Shown here: positions 41,226 to 49,689 of the stretch, piece after piece
Position numbering within the stretch: position 1 is the first letter of the stretch
Layout of the letters: each line of letters starts with the position of its first letter
Source: Faucicola osloensis_D
GTDB lineage: Bacteria; Pseudomonadota; Gammaproteobacteria; Pseudomonadales; Moraxellaceae
Direction: 5' to 3' (one strand)
Assembly: GCA_020041925.1 (NCBI GenBank)
Contig: CP083409.1
Length of the DNA: 64,000 bases
Notes under the pieces: generated by a model
Told to the model about the DNA's origin: nothing
Databases searched by the model: none
What the model saw: only the letters and a program-made list of their open reading frames with translations
Program-made: the position numbers and the translations under genes

Positions 41226-44200
41226 ATGTTGCTTTCGATAAGCCATTCATCAAAAAAAACTATCAAACCGTTAAGTTTAGCTATTTCCTCTATTATTTTG
41301 GCAGCCTGTAGCAGTGCGCCAACCAGCACCACCAGTCCAGCGGGTAAACCCATGATTGGATCATCCAGTCACAGCAAAAGCACGGTGCGTAGCGCGCAAG
41401 AAAATGCAGCACTACTGGATATGGATAGTTTGGATGAACTAGAAGGGCTGCTTGAAGCCACCGACATGACCATGGTAGAGAATAACGCTTTATTGGTTCA
41501 GCGCTATGGTAATCTGTGGGATAGGCTGCGCGTCAATTTTCGTATGAACTCCAACGTGTACGATCCGCGTATTGAAGCGCAGAAAAGTTGGTTTATTAGC
41601 CGCCAAGACTATCTAAACCGATTAACAGCGCGTGCTAGCCGCTATTTATACTACACAGTGCGCGAAGCTGAACGTCGCAACATTCCAACGGAACTGGCAT
41701 TATTGCCTGTTATTGAAAGCTCTTATGACCCCAATGCCAACAGTAACGCATCTGCTGCAGGGTTATGGCAGTTTATTCCAAGTACAGGTCGTATTTATGG
41801 GTTGAATCAAACCAGCACCTTTGATGGTCGCCGTGATGTGATTGAGTCAACCCGTGCCGCTTACGACTTTTTGACCGCCTTGTATAACCAATTTGGTAGT
41901 TGGGAGTTGGCATTGGCATCCTACAATGCCGGTCCAGGTCGTATCCAATCTGCGATTAATTATAATGCAGCACGTGGGCTACCCACGGATTATTGGTCGC
42001 TTAAACTACCCACTGAAACGATGAACTATGTCCCTCGATTTTTGGCAGTGGCGCAAATTGTCAAAAATCCGAGTACCTACAATGTGTATTTACCCGCAAT
42101 TGCAAACCGTCAGCATTTTAGAAGTGTCCCTGCCAATGTTGGGGTGAGCTTGTATGAAATTAGCAGTTTGACAGGCGTAAGCTACGATGAACTACGCGCC
42201 CTAAATCCTGCGTTGATTGCAGGTACGGTAGATATGTCGGGCCCAAGTCGTATTTTGATTCCCAATGATCTCAATGAATCAGTTGACCGTAAAATCACCC
42301 AATTACGGGGTAATGGTTATATGAGTCAACAAGGTTATTTGGCAAACAATAGCTATGTCACGCCTAAAACTGTTACACCGACTTATAACACACCGACCAC
42401 AAACTCTGGCAACCAAACCCGAACTACCACCACAAGTCAGGGTGATTCACTCAGTGCCGCCAAACAAGCCTATAGCAAAAAAGAAACAGTTAACTTGCCA
42501 TCCTCTAGCAGCGATTTGGCGGCAATGGCAACTAGTATGGTTAAAAACCAAACCACGACTTATATCGCCCCCATTCCTAGTACACCAAGTATCCAAAGCC
42601 GCAATACGGTAATCAAAGAACCACCGATTACCGCCACTGAGCAAAAAATAGTGACCGCTGAAATGCAGTCTACCAATACATTACCAACCACTTCAGCCGT
42701 TGTTACTGCCAACAACACCGTGGTGCAAGAGCCACCTTTATCCAATCAAGAGCGTAACTTGATTGCTAAAGAAATTGAAAAAACCGCACCACAAGTAGAG
42801 CAAGCCATTAACCCTACCGATGGTAATATCAAGCTCAATGCCATTCAGACCCAGCAATCTGTGCTAGAAGCCAAAGGCGAAACCAAAAAACTCAGTTACG
42901 AAGAGCCGCCAGTGGTGTTGCCAAAAGATGCCAAAATTACCCAAGCGTCGAGCTTAAATGGCAAAGCACCAAACACGGCGCAAGCAGCCACGAGCAAATC
43001 CAATACCGCCAGTGAAAGCAAAGCTGTCACGGTTAGCAAGCCTGTTGCCAAAAAACGTCCGAGCGGCACACGTAGCACCTATCAAGTCAAAGCTGGCGAC
43101 ACCTTGGCAAATATCGCCAGTCGCATGGGTGTGAATTGGCGAGATATCGCTGAATGGAACCAAATTGACCCAAATGCTGCCTTGCTAGCAGGTTCAACAC
43201 TTTACTTATACAACGCCAAGCCTATCGAAACCAAAGTAGCAGAAGCGCCAAAACGTAAAGCCAATAGCTATATCGTGCAAGCGGGGGACACCTTGACAGG
43301 CATCGCCGACAAGTTTGATCTAAATGTCAGTGAGTTAGCAAAATTTAATAATTTACCAGCCACTTATCAAGTGCGTACCAACCAAAACTTGTGGTTAATT
43401 CCAGACAAAATGCCCAAGCCACCAGTAGTACCGCCCGCAGCGCAAAAGCCTGCCCCTACTAGAGCTGAAGTGCAACCGGTATCAAGTCGTTATACGGTTC
43501 AGACGGGTGATACCTTATCGGGTATCGCTGATCGATTATCCGTATCGCCCAAAGACATTGCCGATGTCAACGGTTTTAACACCAATTATCGTGTGCAAAA
43601 AGGACAAGCCATCATCGTGCCTGTCACAGTTGAAAAGGTCAAATATGCGCTAGCTGGCAAATCGATTAACTACACGGTACGCCCAGGTGATAGCTTAGGT
43701 AGCGTCGCCAATAACTTTGATTTAACGGTAGCAGCTTTAGCCAAAGCCAATTATCTAAAACCGACGGCAAATTTAATTCAAGGGCAAAAACTGGTTATTC
43801 CTCAAGCGGGATTGGGTACGGTGGCTAGTGTAACGGCAACCCGCGAACCTACTGTCAAACGCGACTCTGCAAAACTAGAGAGCAAAAAAGAAACAAAAAA
43901 AGAGACCAAAGCAGCCAAAGACGCCCAATCAGAGGATGATAACAAGCCAGCGGCAAAGCCAGTAAGTAAATATAGTCGTAGTGATGCGCAGGGCTACCAA
44001 GTAAAATCTGGTGATAGCCTGACAAACTTGAGTGCAAAATATGGCGTTTCTAAAAGTGAGCTTGCCGCTTTAAATAACTTAAAAGGTAATGAGTCGTTAT
44101 TAATTGGTCAAAATATCAAAATTCCAAAAACCACAACAACCTATAAAGTCAAAGCAGGCGAAGGCTTAATTTCTTTGGCAGGACGTTTTGGCGTCAGCCC

Positions 44201-44279
44201 TAAAGAGCTGGCTAGTCTAAATAACTTGTCACCAACAGCGTCGCTAAAAGTGGGTCAAACCATTACAGTGCCAAAATAG
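41226..44279 (+). CDS. MltD-like lytic transglycosylase with six LysM repeats
   Basis: The 1017-residue lipoprotein has a lipobox ILAAC with Cys28 and a transglycosylase domain at about 130-300: catalytic E164 in LPVIESSYDP, then SAAGLWQFIPSTGRIYGL and LASYNAGPGRI. A Thr/Ser/Gln-rich linker of about 300 residues leads to six LysM modules from about residue 618: YQVKAGDTLANIA, YIVQAGDTLTGIA, YTVQTGDTLSGIA, YTVRPGDSLGSVA, YQVKSGDSLTNLS and YKVKAGEGLISLA. E. coli MltD has 452 residues and two LysM, so this version is much enlarged. It cleaves glycan strands to 1,6-anhydro products from the outer membrane. ATG 41226 has AGGA upstream. Confidence 0.92.
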   Translation: MLLSISHSSKKTIKPLSLAISSIILAACSSAPTSTTSPAGKPMIGSSSHSKSTVRSAQENAALLDMDSLDELEGLLEATDMTMVENNALLVQRYGNLWDRLRVNFRMNSNVYDPRIEAQKSWFISRQDYLNRLTARASRYLYYTVREAERRNIPTELALLPVIESSYDPNANSNASAAGLWQFIPSTGRIYGLNQTSTFDGRRDVIESTRAAYDFLTALYNQFGSWELALASYNAGPGRIQSAINYNAARGLPTDYWSLKLPTETMNYVPRFLAVAQIVKNPSTYNVYLPAIANRQHFRSVPANVGVSLYEISSLTGVSYDELRALNPALIAGTVDMSGPSRILIPNDLNESVDRKITQLRGNGYMSQQGYLANNSYVTPKTVTPTYNTPTTNSGNQTRTTTTSQGDSLSAAKQAYSKKETVNLPSSSSDLAAMATSMVKNQTTTYIAPIPSTPSIQSRNTVIKEPPITATEQKIVTAEMQSTNTLPTTSAVVTANNTVVQEPPLSNQERNLIAKEIEKTAPQVEQAINPTDGNIKLNAIQTQQSVLEAKGETKKLSYEEPPVVLPKDAKITQASSLNGKAPNTAQAATSKSNTASESKAVTVSKPVAKKRPSGTRSTYQVKAGDTLANIASRMGVNWRDIAEWNQIDPNAALLAGSTLYLYNAKPIETKVAEAPKRKANSYIVQAGDTLTGIADKFDLNVSELAKFNNLPATYQVRTNQNLWLIPDKMPKPPVVPPAAQKPAPTRAEVQPVSSRYTVQTGDTLSGIADRLSVSPKDIADVNGFNTNYRVQKGQAIIVPVTVEKVKYALAGKSINYTVRPGDSLGSVANNFDLTVAALAKANYLKPTANLIQGQKLVIPQAGLGTVASVTATREPTVKRDSAKLESKKETKKETKAAKDAQSEDDNKPAAKPVSKYSRSDAQGYQVKSGDSLTNLSAKYGVSKSELAALNNLKGNESLLIGQNIKIPKTTTTYKVKAGEGLISLAGRFGVSPKELASLNNLSPTASLKVGQTITVPK

Positions 44280-44301
44280 GTGGACTATAGCTTATAAAAT
44301 A

Positions 44302-44333
44302 AAAAAACCACTATGTAAAAATGGTGGTTTTTT
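44302..44333 (+). terminator. Terminator after the transglycosylase gene
   Basis: AAAAAACCAC pairs with GTGGTTTTTT across a 12-base loop (inner TA-TA pairing possible). Shared use with the minus-strand HU gene is unlikely as a second hairpin serves it. Confidence 0.75.
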
Positions 44334-44386
44334 ACTTGAGTTTTTACCCGGTTTTTGTGTTTGGTTTTCATAGCCATTAAGGCAAT

Positions 44387-44420
44387 AAAAAAGCGTATTT
44401 AGTTAAAAATACGCTTTTTT
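44387..44420. terminator. Terminator of the host HU gene
   Basis: AAAAAAGCGTATTT and AAATACGCTTTTTT form a 14-bp stem around a 6-base loop, 25 bp beyond the HU stop. The flanking A and T tracts make it potentially bidirectional. Confidence 0.88.
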
Positions 44421-44444
44421 AGCTATAAAGAAATATAAGTTTAA

Positions 44445-44717
44445 TTAGTTAACCATATCTTTTAAACTTTTACCTGCTTTAAAGCTTGGCACTTTGCTTG
44501 CTGGGATTTGGATTTCTTCTTTAGTCTGTGGGTTACGACCTGTACGTGCTTGGCGTTCTTTTACGCTAAACGTACCAAAGCCAACCAGTGACACGGTATC
44601 ATTAGCTTTCATCGCTTCGCCAATCGTTGCGATAAAGGCATTTAATGCTTCAGTTGATTGGGCTTTAGAAAGACCGCTTTTTTTAGCAATGCTATCAACT
44701 AATTCTGACTTATTCAT
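44445..44717 (-). CDS. hup: Histone-like protein HU
   Basis: The 90-residue protein is a typical HU: MNKSELVDSIAKKSGLSKAQSTEALNAF, the conserved VSLVGFGTFSVKERQARTGRNPQTKEEI and PASKVPSFKAGKSLKDMVN. It packages and bends DNA without strong sequence preference. GAAGGA precedes ATG 44717; a longer frame upstream is not used. Single gene with its own promoter and terminator. The prophage HU at 7167 is a relative, mostly identical in the core. Confidence 0.97.
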   Translation of the reverse strand: MNKSELVDSIAKKSGLSKAQSTEALNAFIATIGEAMKANDTVSLVGFGTFSVKERQARTGRNPQTKEEIQIPASKVPSFKAGKSLKDMVN

Positions 44718-44754
44718 AAGAATATCCTTCAAATTTTTAGGGATGAAAATAAAC

Positions 44755-44783
44755 GTTATATATACAAAGCATACACTTGACAA
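44755..44783 (-). promoter_or_regulatory. HU promoter
   Basis: On the minus strand TTGTCA (44783-44778) and TATAAC (44760-44755) are 17 bp apart and lie 38 bp upstream of the HU start. This matches sigma-70 consensus closely. Confidence 0.7.
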
Positions 44784-45165
44784 GTAATTAGGCTCAAAGC
44801 CTTAACTATCAAGTGCTGCATAAGTAATTATGATTCGATTATAAGTAAACTCAAGCGGCTTCACAAGCAGTTTAATCATAATTTCTGTGCAGTTAAGCAT
44901 TGATTAACGTGTTTTTGCAAAATATAGCGGTTGGCACACCAAACGATAACATTTTATTTCAACAAAAACCGCTAAAAATTGATATATACAGCTATAGTGA
45001 GTAAAAGTGGCTAAAAATCAATCTCGCAATGATTTTTTGACTAATACTCAGCGACTGACAGTGTTTTATACCGGACTTACAATAATTAATGTTATTAACG
45101 CCCTTTTAAAGCTACACTATCGACAAATTACAAAACCCATATTTGATTAATTTTGTGGAAATTTA
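44784..45165. other. Intergenic stretch without recognised genes
   Basis: These 382 bp separate the divergent HU and 45166 genes. The stretch is AT-rich with stop codons in all frames. I see no tRNA, strong hairpin with T-run, or known regulatory motif. Confidence 0.5.
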
Positions 45166-45828
45166 ATGAACGATAATTTTCAAACTTCGACCAATGCCCC
45201 AAGCAATATAGCCACGACAGCGCTCAATGTGGTATTAGTGATTATTGAAACCTTGCTGACCCTGTTGCTACGTTTTGACGCAGATCTTCGTAAGGTTGTC
45301 TATCCTTTAGCCACTACCAATACTGTCGTTCGTATTCACGCTTATATCCCAAACGTCAATTTTTATGTGACTTTTACCGTTAACGGCATTTTGTTAGACA
45401 GTCAATTACAGCCTTCTCAGCAGGTCGATGTGACCATCAATGGCTTTACTTGGCAAATCGCCCAGAATTTATTTACCAACCATCCCAAAGCCATCGAGCA
45501 GCTACAAATCCGCGGCGAAGCACAAAAGACGGCAGAGGTGAAGGCTTTCTTACATCAAATTGGTATCAATCAGCTATTACAAGTCATCACAAAGACAGTC
45601 AAAGGCGATAAAGACAAGCAAAAAGTCAAAAAACCTATCAAAACCGATGCTGACTATAAACAACAAGTCGAGGCACTCAATAGCCAAGTTAACGCCGCAA
45701 ATCTACAAAAAACAGCGCTTGAAGCACAAATTTTAGAATTAAACAGTAAAAATAAATGGATGAAACGCGCGGCAATCGCATTTTTTGTATTATTCATCAT
45801 TTGTGCGATTGGTTGGGCGGTAAAATAA
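45166..45828 (+). CDS. Unknown membrane-anchored protein with SCP2-like part
   Basis: The 220-residue protein has an N-terminal helix (TALNVVLVIIETLLTLLLRFD), a middle part reminiscent of SCP2/UbiJ lipid-binding domains (VNFYVTFTVNGILLDSQLQPSQQVDVTINGFTWQIAQNLFTN, then EQLQIRGEAQKTAEVKAFL), a coiled coil (YKQQVEALNSQVNAANLQKTALEAQILELN) and a C-terminal membrane anchor (IAFFVLFIICAIGWAV). It is distinct from the UbiJ gene at 58054. A lipid-related role near the membrane is a guess. Confidence 0.65.
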   Translation: MNDNFQTSTNAPSNIATTALNVVLVIIETLLTLLLRFDADLRKVVYPLATTNTVVRIHAYIPNVNFYVTFTVNGILLDSQLQPSQQVDVTINGFTWQIAQNLFTNHPKAIEQLQIRGEAQKTAEVKAFLHQIGINQLLQVITKTVKGDKDKQKVKKPIKTDADYKQQVEALNSQVNAANLQKTALEAQILELNSKNKWMKRAAIAFFVLFIICAIGWAVK

Positions 45829-45850
45829 CACCCATTCCCCCCCCTATATG

Positions 45851-45899
45851 GCTTTGATAAAAAATTGCTTTGATAAAAAAATTGCTTTGATAAAAAATC
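45851..45899 (+). repeat. Three tandem 16-17-bp repeats
   Basis: GCTTTGATAAAAAATT occurs at 45851-45866, 45867-45883 (one additional A) and 45884-45899 (ends TC). They lie between the 45166 gene and the iscR promoter. Slippage-prone; no function is evident. Confidence 0.8.
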
Positions 45900-45935
45900 G
45901 CTTATCATTGAGTAAATAAATCTGAGAAATAAATA

Positions 45936-45993
45936 AATCCGAGTGTTTTAGTAAGAATTAATCTTGACTAAAAGACTCGGATTTTCATATAAT
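45936..45993 (+). promoter_or_regulatory. iscR promoter with probable IscR type-1 sites
   Basis: TTGACT (45964-45969) and TATAAT (45988-45993) are 18 bp apart, a strong promoter 80 bp before iscR. Over the -35 box lies TTGACTAAAAGACTCGG; its near mirror image AATCCGAGTGTTTTAGT occupies 45936-45952, giving a 17-bp inverted repeat with one mismatch (right arm 45967-45983). The TTGAC-N-ACTCGG pattern resembles, from memory, the type-1 site bound by [2Fe-2S]-IscR in E. coli. Two facing sites would allow autorepression when clusters are plentiful. Confidence 0.68.
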
Positions 45994-46073
45994 AGCCATA
46001 CCAACCATAAAACGTGTTTTCACAGCTTACTGTGTTTGAACAGATTTAAATTTTTAACTTAAGTGGGGCTACT

Positions 46074-46688
46074 ATGCGATTGACAACCCGAGGACGCTAT
46101 GCAGTGACGGCGCTGCTAGATTTGGCATTGCAAGAGCAAAAACATGAATTGGCTGTGTCATTGTCTGATATCGCAAAACGTCAAGAGATTTCTATTTCTT
46201 ATCTTGAGCAGTTGTTTTCAAAGCTGCGTAAAAAAGGGTTGGTCGTGAGCACTCGCGGTGCGTCAGGCGGTTATCATATTGCCAAGCCCATCAATGAAAT
46301 CTCGATTATGACCATTATTTCAGCAGTTGATGAGTCGGTGGATGCTAGAGCTTGCGAAGGTAAGGGCAACTGCCAAGATGGCGCCATGTGTTTAACCCAT
46401 GATTTGTGGAATGGATTGTCTGAGCAAATTGAAAACTATTTGTCCACCGTGACATTAGATACGCTTATTAATCGTCAAATTATCCGTGAAATTTCTGAGC
46501 GTCAAATTTTGATGGTTGAAGATATGCAGCATAAAAATCAGTCTGCGGTAAACCCGATGACAGAGGCACCCGTATCGCAACGAGCAAAGCATAGCACCAC
46601 TAAAGTTAGTAATATTAGTAATAATCATTCATTAGCTGATAACAGCAAAACCTTAAAACAGAATTCTGGGGAGAATTTGTTAGCATGA
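46074..46688 (+). CDS. iscR: IscR, iron-sulfur cluster-sensing regulator
   Basis: The 204-residue Rrf2 protein has the winged helix (MRLTTRGRYAVTALLDLAL; ISISYLEQLFSKLRKKGLV; STRGASGGYHIAKP) and the cluster ligands C-x5-C-x5-C in ACEGKGNCQDGAMC, with the usual His nearby. [2Fe-2S]-IscR represses the isc operon; apo-IscR acts on other genes. It is about 40 residues longer than E. coli IscR, with a Ser/Asn/Lys-rich tail. The last codons overlap the iscS start (ATGA). Confidence 0.95.
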   Translation: MRLTTRGRYAVTALLDLALQEQKHELAVSLSDIAKRQEISISYLEQLFSKLRKKGLVVSTRGASGGYHIAKPINEISIMTIISAVDESVDARACEGKGNCQDGAMCLTHDLWNGLSEQIENYLSTVTLDTLINRQIIREISERQILMVEDMQHKNQSAVNPMTEAPVSQRAKHSTTKVSNISNNHSLADNSKTLKQNSGENLLA

Positions 46689-47902
46689 ATAAATTAGTCT
46701 ATTTAGATTATGCCGCGACTACACCAATTGATGAGCAAGTCGCCCAAAAGATGATGAAATACATGACCTTTGATGGCGTGTTTGGTAATCCTGCCTCGCG
46801 TTCGCATGGGTTTGGTTGGCAAGCTGAGGAAGCGGTTGAAACTGCCCGTGAGCAAATTGCAGAATTAATCAATGCCGATCCACGTGAAATTGTGTTTACT
46901 TCAGGCGCTACTGAGTCAAACAATTTGGCGATTAAAGGAGCGGCGCAATTTTATAGTGGTAAAGGCAAACACATCATTACCAGTAAAATTGAACACAAAG
47001 CCGTGCTAGACGTCTGCCGTGAATTAGAGACAGAAGGTTTTGAAATTACCTATCTAGACCCACAGCCAAAGACAGGTCTGATCACGGTTGACCAAGTCAA
47101 AGAGGCTATTCGTGAAGATACTATTTTAGTGACCCTAATGATGGTTAACAACGAACTTGGCACCCTAACAGATGTCGCGGCGATTGGTGAAATCACCCGT
47201 GAAAAAGGTATTATTTTTCATGTTGATGCGGCGCAAGCAGCCGGTAAAACCCCGATTGATTTAGAGCAATTAAAAGTTGATTTGATGAGTTTTTCTGCCC
47301 ATAAAATTTATGGTCCTAAAGGTATTGGTGCTTTATATGTTCGCCGTAAACCACGTGTACGTCTAAAATCACAAATGCAAGGTGGTGGTCATGAGCGTGG
47401 TATGCGTTCAGGTACTTTGGCAACGCATCAGATCGTGGGAATGGGTGAAGCCTTTGCCATTGCGGGAAAACGTATGGCAGAAGATGAAGCCAGACTGACA
47501 AAACTGCGTCAACGCCTGTGGGATGGCTTAAAAGAGCTTGATGAAATTTATCTTAATGGTGACATGAATCACAGTATTCCAAATATCGTCAACATCAGCT
47601 TTAACTTTGTAGAAGGCGAATCGTTGATGATGTCATTGAAAGATTTTGCCGTGTCGTCGGGTTCTGCTTGTACGTCAGCGACGCTTGAGCCTTCCTACGT
47701 ATTACGCGCGCTTGGATTGTCAGATGAGCTTGCTCACAGTTCAATTCGTTTTAGTTTGGGTCGCTATACGACCGAAGAAGATGTTGACCATGTGATTGCT
47801 GAGGTGCGAACTGCGGTTGAAAAATTACGCGCTTTATCACCGCTTTGGGACATGTATAAAGAAGGCGTTGATTTAAATAGTGTGGAATGGAACGAACATT
47901 AA
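46685..47902 (+). CDS. iscS: Cysteine desulfurase IscS
   Basis: The 405-residue PLP enzyme takes sulfur from cysteine and hands it as persulfide to IscU, TusA, ThiI and others. Seen are YLDYAATTPIDEQV, FTSGATESNNLAIKG, HVDAAQAAGK, the PLP lysine in SAHKIYGPKG and the mobile-loop cysteine in SSGSACTSATLEPSYVLRALG. It overlaps iscR by 4 bp and is followed by iscU. Confidence 0.98.
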   Translation: MNKLVYLDYAATTPIDEQVAQKMMKYMTFDGVFGNPASRSHGFGWQAEEAVETAREQIAELINADPREIVFTSGATESNNLAIKGAAQFYSGKGKHIITSKIEHKAVLDVCRELETEGFEITYLDPQPKTGLITVDQVKEAIREDTILVTLMMVNNELGTLTDVAAIGEITREKGIIFHVDAAQAAGKTPIDLEQLKVDLMSFSAHKIYGPKGIGALYVRRKPRVRLKSQMQGGGHERGMRSGTLATHQIVGMGEAFAIAGKRMAEDEARLTKLRQRLWDGLKELDEIYLNGDMNHSIPNIVNISFNFVEGESLMMSLKDFAVSSGSACTSATLEPSYVLRALGLSDELAHSSIRFSLGRYTTEEDVDHVIAEVRTAVEKLRALSPLWDMYKEGVDLNSVEWNEH

Positions 47903-47999
47903 TTTGTATTAAAAATTAATTTCCATTAAAAATTTATTCAATTTAATAATTAAAGATTAGTCAGTTACGTTTGACGTAACCAGCCAAAAGGAAAATGAA

Positions 48000-48383
48000 A
48001 TGGCCTACAGTGATAAAGTGCTTGACCATTATGAAAATCCACGCAATGTGGGAAACTTAGATAAAGATGCCAAAAATGTCGGTACCGGTATGGTCGGCGC
48101 GCCAGCCTGTGGTGATGTGATGCGCCTGCAAATCCAAGTGGGTGATAACGGTATCATTGAAGATGCGCGCTTTAAAACCTATGGCTGTGGTTCAGCCATT
48201 GCCTCAAGCTCATTGGTTACAGAATGGCTTAAAGGCAAAACTTTGGATGAAGCTAGCGCGATTAAAAATAAAGATATCGCTGAAGAGCTGGCACTGCCAC
48301 CTGTTAAAGTGCACTGCTCAGTGCTGGCAGAAGATGCCATTAAAGCAGCGATTGAAGATTATAAATCCAAAGCTGAAGCTTGA
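48000..48383 (+). CDS. iscU: Iron-sulfur scaffold IscU
   Basis: The 127-residue scaffold has the three cluster cysteines in GAPACGDVM, TYGCGSAIASSS and VKVHCSVLAEDAI, and LPPVK, the site bound by the chaperone HscA. [2Fe-2S] clusters are built here from IscS sulfur and passed on with help of HscBA. An AAAGGAAA ribosome site precedes ATG 48000. Confidence 0.98.
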   Translation: MAYSDKVLDHYENPRNVGNLDKDAKNVGTGMVGAPACGDVMRLQIQVGDNGIIEDARFKTYGCGSAIASSSLVTEWLKGKTLDEASAIKNKDIAEELALPPVKVHCSVLAEDAIKAAIEDYKSKAEA

Positions 48384-48486
48384 TTGATTTCACGATTGTA
48401 ACAGTCTTATTGATTCATTCTCAATAAGACTGTGTGTGAGTCGCTCAGAGTGGCTGGCCTAAAGATTGAAATGATTGCAGATTGAA

Positions 48487-48828
48487 ATGAGTAAATGGGG
48501 TAGTAAAGTGATTGAATTATCAAACGATGCAGCTGAACATGTACGCGATTTTTTGCAAAACCGAGGTCATGGAGAAGGTATCCGTGTGGGTATCCGTACC
48601 GCAGGTTGTTCTGGCTTAGCTTATGTGCTGGAATTTGTCGATGAGCCAGACCCTAACGACCAACGTTTTGAAAGCAATGGGGTTAGTGTATTTATTGATC
48701 CAAAAAGCTTAGTTTATCTTAATGGTTTGAAAATGGATTTTGTCAAAGAAGGTCTCAATGAAGGCTTTAAGTTTAGTAATCCAAACCAAAAAGGTGAGTG
48801 TGGCTGTGGTGAATCTTTCACCGTTTAG
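48487..48828 (+). CDS. iscA: Iron-sulfur assembly protein IscA
   Basis: The protein has the A-type carrier motif: AGCSGLAYVLEFVDEPD and the C-terminal GECGCGESFTV, giving the C-x64ish-C-x-C ligands. It delivers clusters, especially toward [4Fe-4S] proteins. The start is uncertain: ATG 48487 gives 113 residues; GTG 48508 (106 residues) has GGGG upstream and aligns with the E. coli start (MSITLSDSAA against VIELSNDAA). Located between iscU and hscB as usual. Confidence 0.95.
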   Translation: MSKWGSKVIELSNDAAEHVRDFLQNRGHGEGIRVGIRTAGCSGLAYVLEFVDEPDPNDQRFESNGVSVFIDPKSLVYLNGLKMDFVKEGLNEGFKFSNPNQKGECGCGESFTV

Positions 48829-48880
48829 TTTTTAATATTTTTTTGTCAGTATAGTGATGGCTCGGTAGGGGAAGTTGAAA

Positions 48881-49513
48881 ATGGTTAATTATTTTGAATT
48901 GATGAATGTGCCCCAACACTATCAAATTGATATCGCCAAACTTCAGCAGACCCTTCGCCAACTTCAATCTAAGTTCCATCCTGATAATAATCTTGATGCG
49001 TCTGTGGCTGAGCAAAACCTTTCGCTATCTGCTAATACAGATGGTTTTTTGCGTGAATCAATCGCCAAATTATCCGCACTAAAGCCTGAGCAAGCGTCTG
49101 CTATTATTAATGAAGCCTACAATACGCTTAAAAACCCCGATTCTCGCGCGTCACATTTATTGGCACTCAAAGGCATTTCACAATCTATTAATCAGCCGAT
49201 TCGTGATTTGGACTTTTTAGACGATGCCATGTCATTTCGCATCGATTTAGACGATGCTGATAGCCGAAGTATTACCTTGCTTAGCAAAAAACTTAGCGAA
49301 TGGCTAAGTAATTACCAACTTGCTTTTGACGAAGTTTATCAAAAAATTGATAACCCAGCTGCAGCTGAGGCCAATGATGATGCCTTAACCAAACAGGCGA
49401 TAGATATCATTCAAAAACTGCAGTTTTTGGTTAAACTGCAAGCAGATGTAGCAAAAACCACCGATGAATTAGCCCAGCAGAATTTTGATAATGATGACGA
49501 TTTGTATGTGTAA
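48881..49513 (+). CDS. hscB: Co-chaperone HscB
   Basis: The 210-residue J-protein begins MVNYFELMNVPQHYQIDIAKLQQ and has HPD in QSKFHPDNN, which stimulates HscA ATPase. The C-terminal helical part (AMSFRIDLDDADSRSI; FLVKLQADV) contacts IscU. It is longer than E. coli HscB (171) through insertions in the C-terminal half. ATG 48881 is supported by AGGGGAA. Confidence 0.93.
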   Translation: MVNYFELMNVPQHYQIDIAKLQQTLRQLQSKFHPDNNLDASVAEQNLSLSANTDGFLRESIAKLSALKPEQASAIINEAYNTLKNPDSRASHLLALKGISQSINQPIRDLDFLDDAMSFRIDLDDADSRSITLLSKKLSEWLSNYQLAFDEVYQKIDNPAAAEANDDALTKQAIDIIQKLQFLVKLQADVAKTTDELAQQNFDNDDDLYV

Positions 49514-49556
49514 ATTATGATTAAAGGGTAAGTCGTCCTAGCATTGGTTAATTTAT

Positions 49557-49584
49557 TTGGTTTATCATGTTTTTAATTTATAAT
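49557..49584 (+). promoter_or_regulatory. Possible promoter in front of hscA
   Basis: TTGGTT (49557-49562) and a perfect TATAAT (49579-49584) are 16 bp apart in the 176-bp gap between hscB and hscA. Such a long gap inside an isc operon suggests hscA-fdx also has its own transcription start. Confidence 0.4.
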
Positions 49585-49689
49585 ACCATCCGTTTTGACT
49601 TTCTATAAAGATACAAACTAAGCTAAAGATATAACCTAGGCTGGTTTTATTCTCAAATTATTTTTTCTATTTTTTAATTGGTCCAATTT

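Noticed and set aside
45851..45899. Tandem repeats as an origin or iteron set
   Set aside because: There are only three AT-rich units, no DnaA boxes or replication gene nearby; slippage is the simpler explanation.
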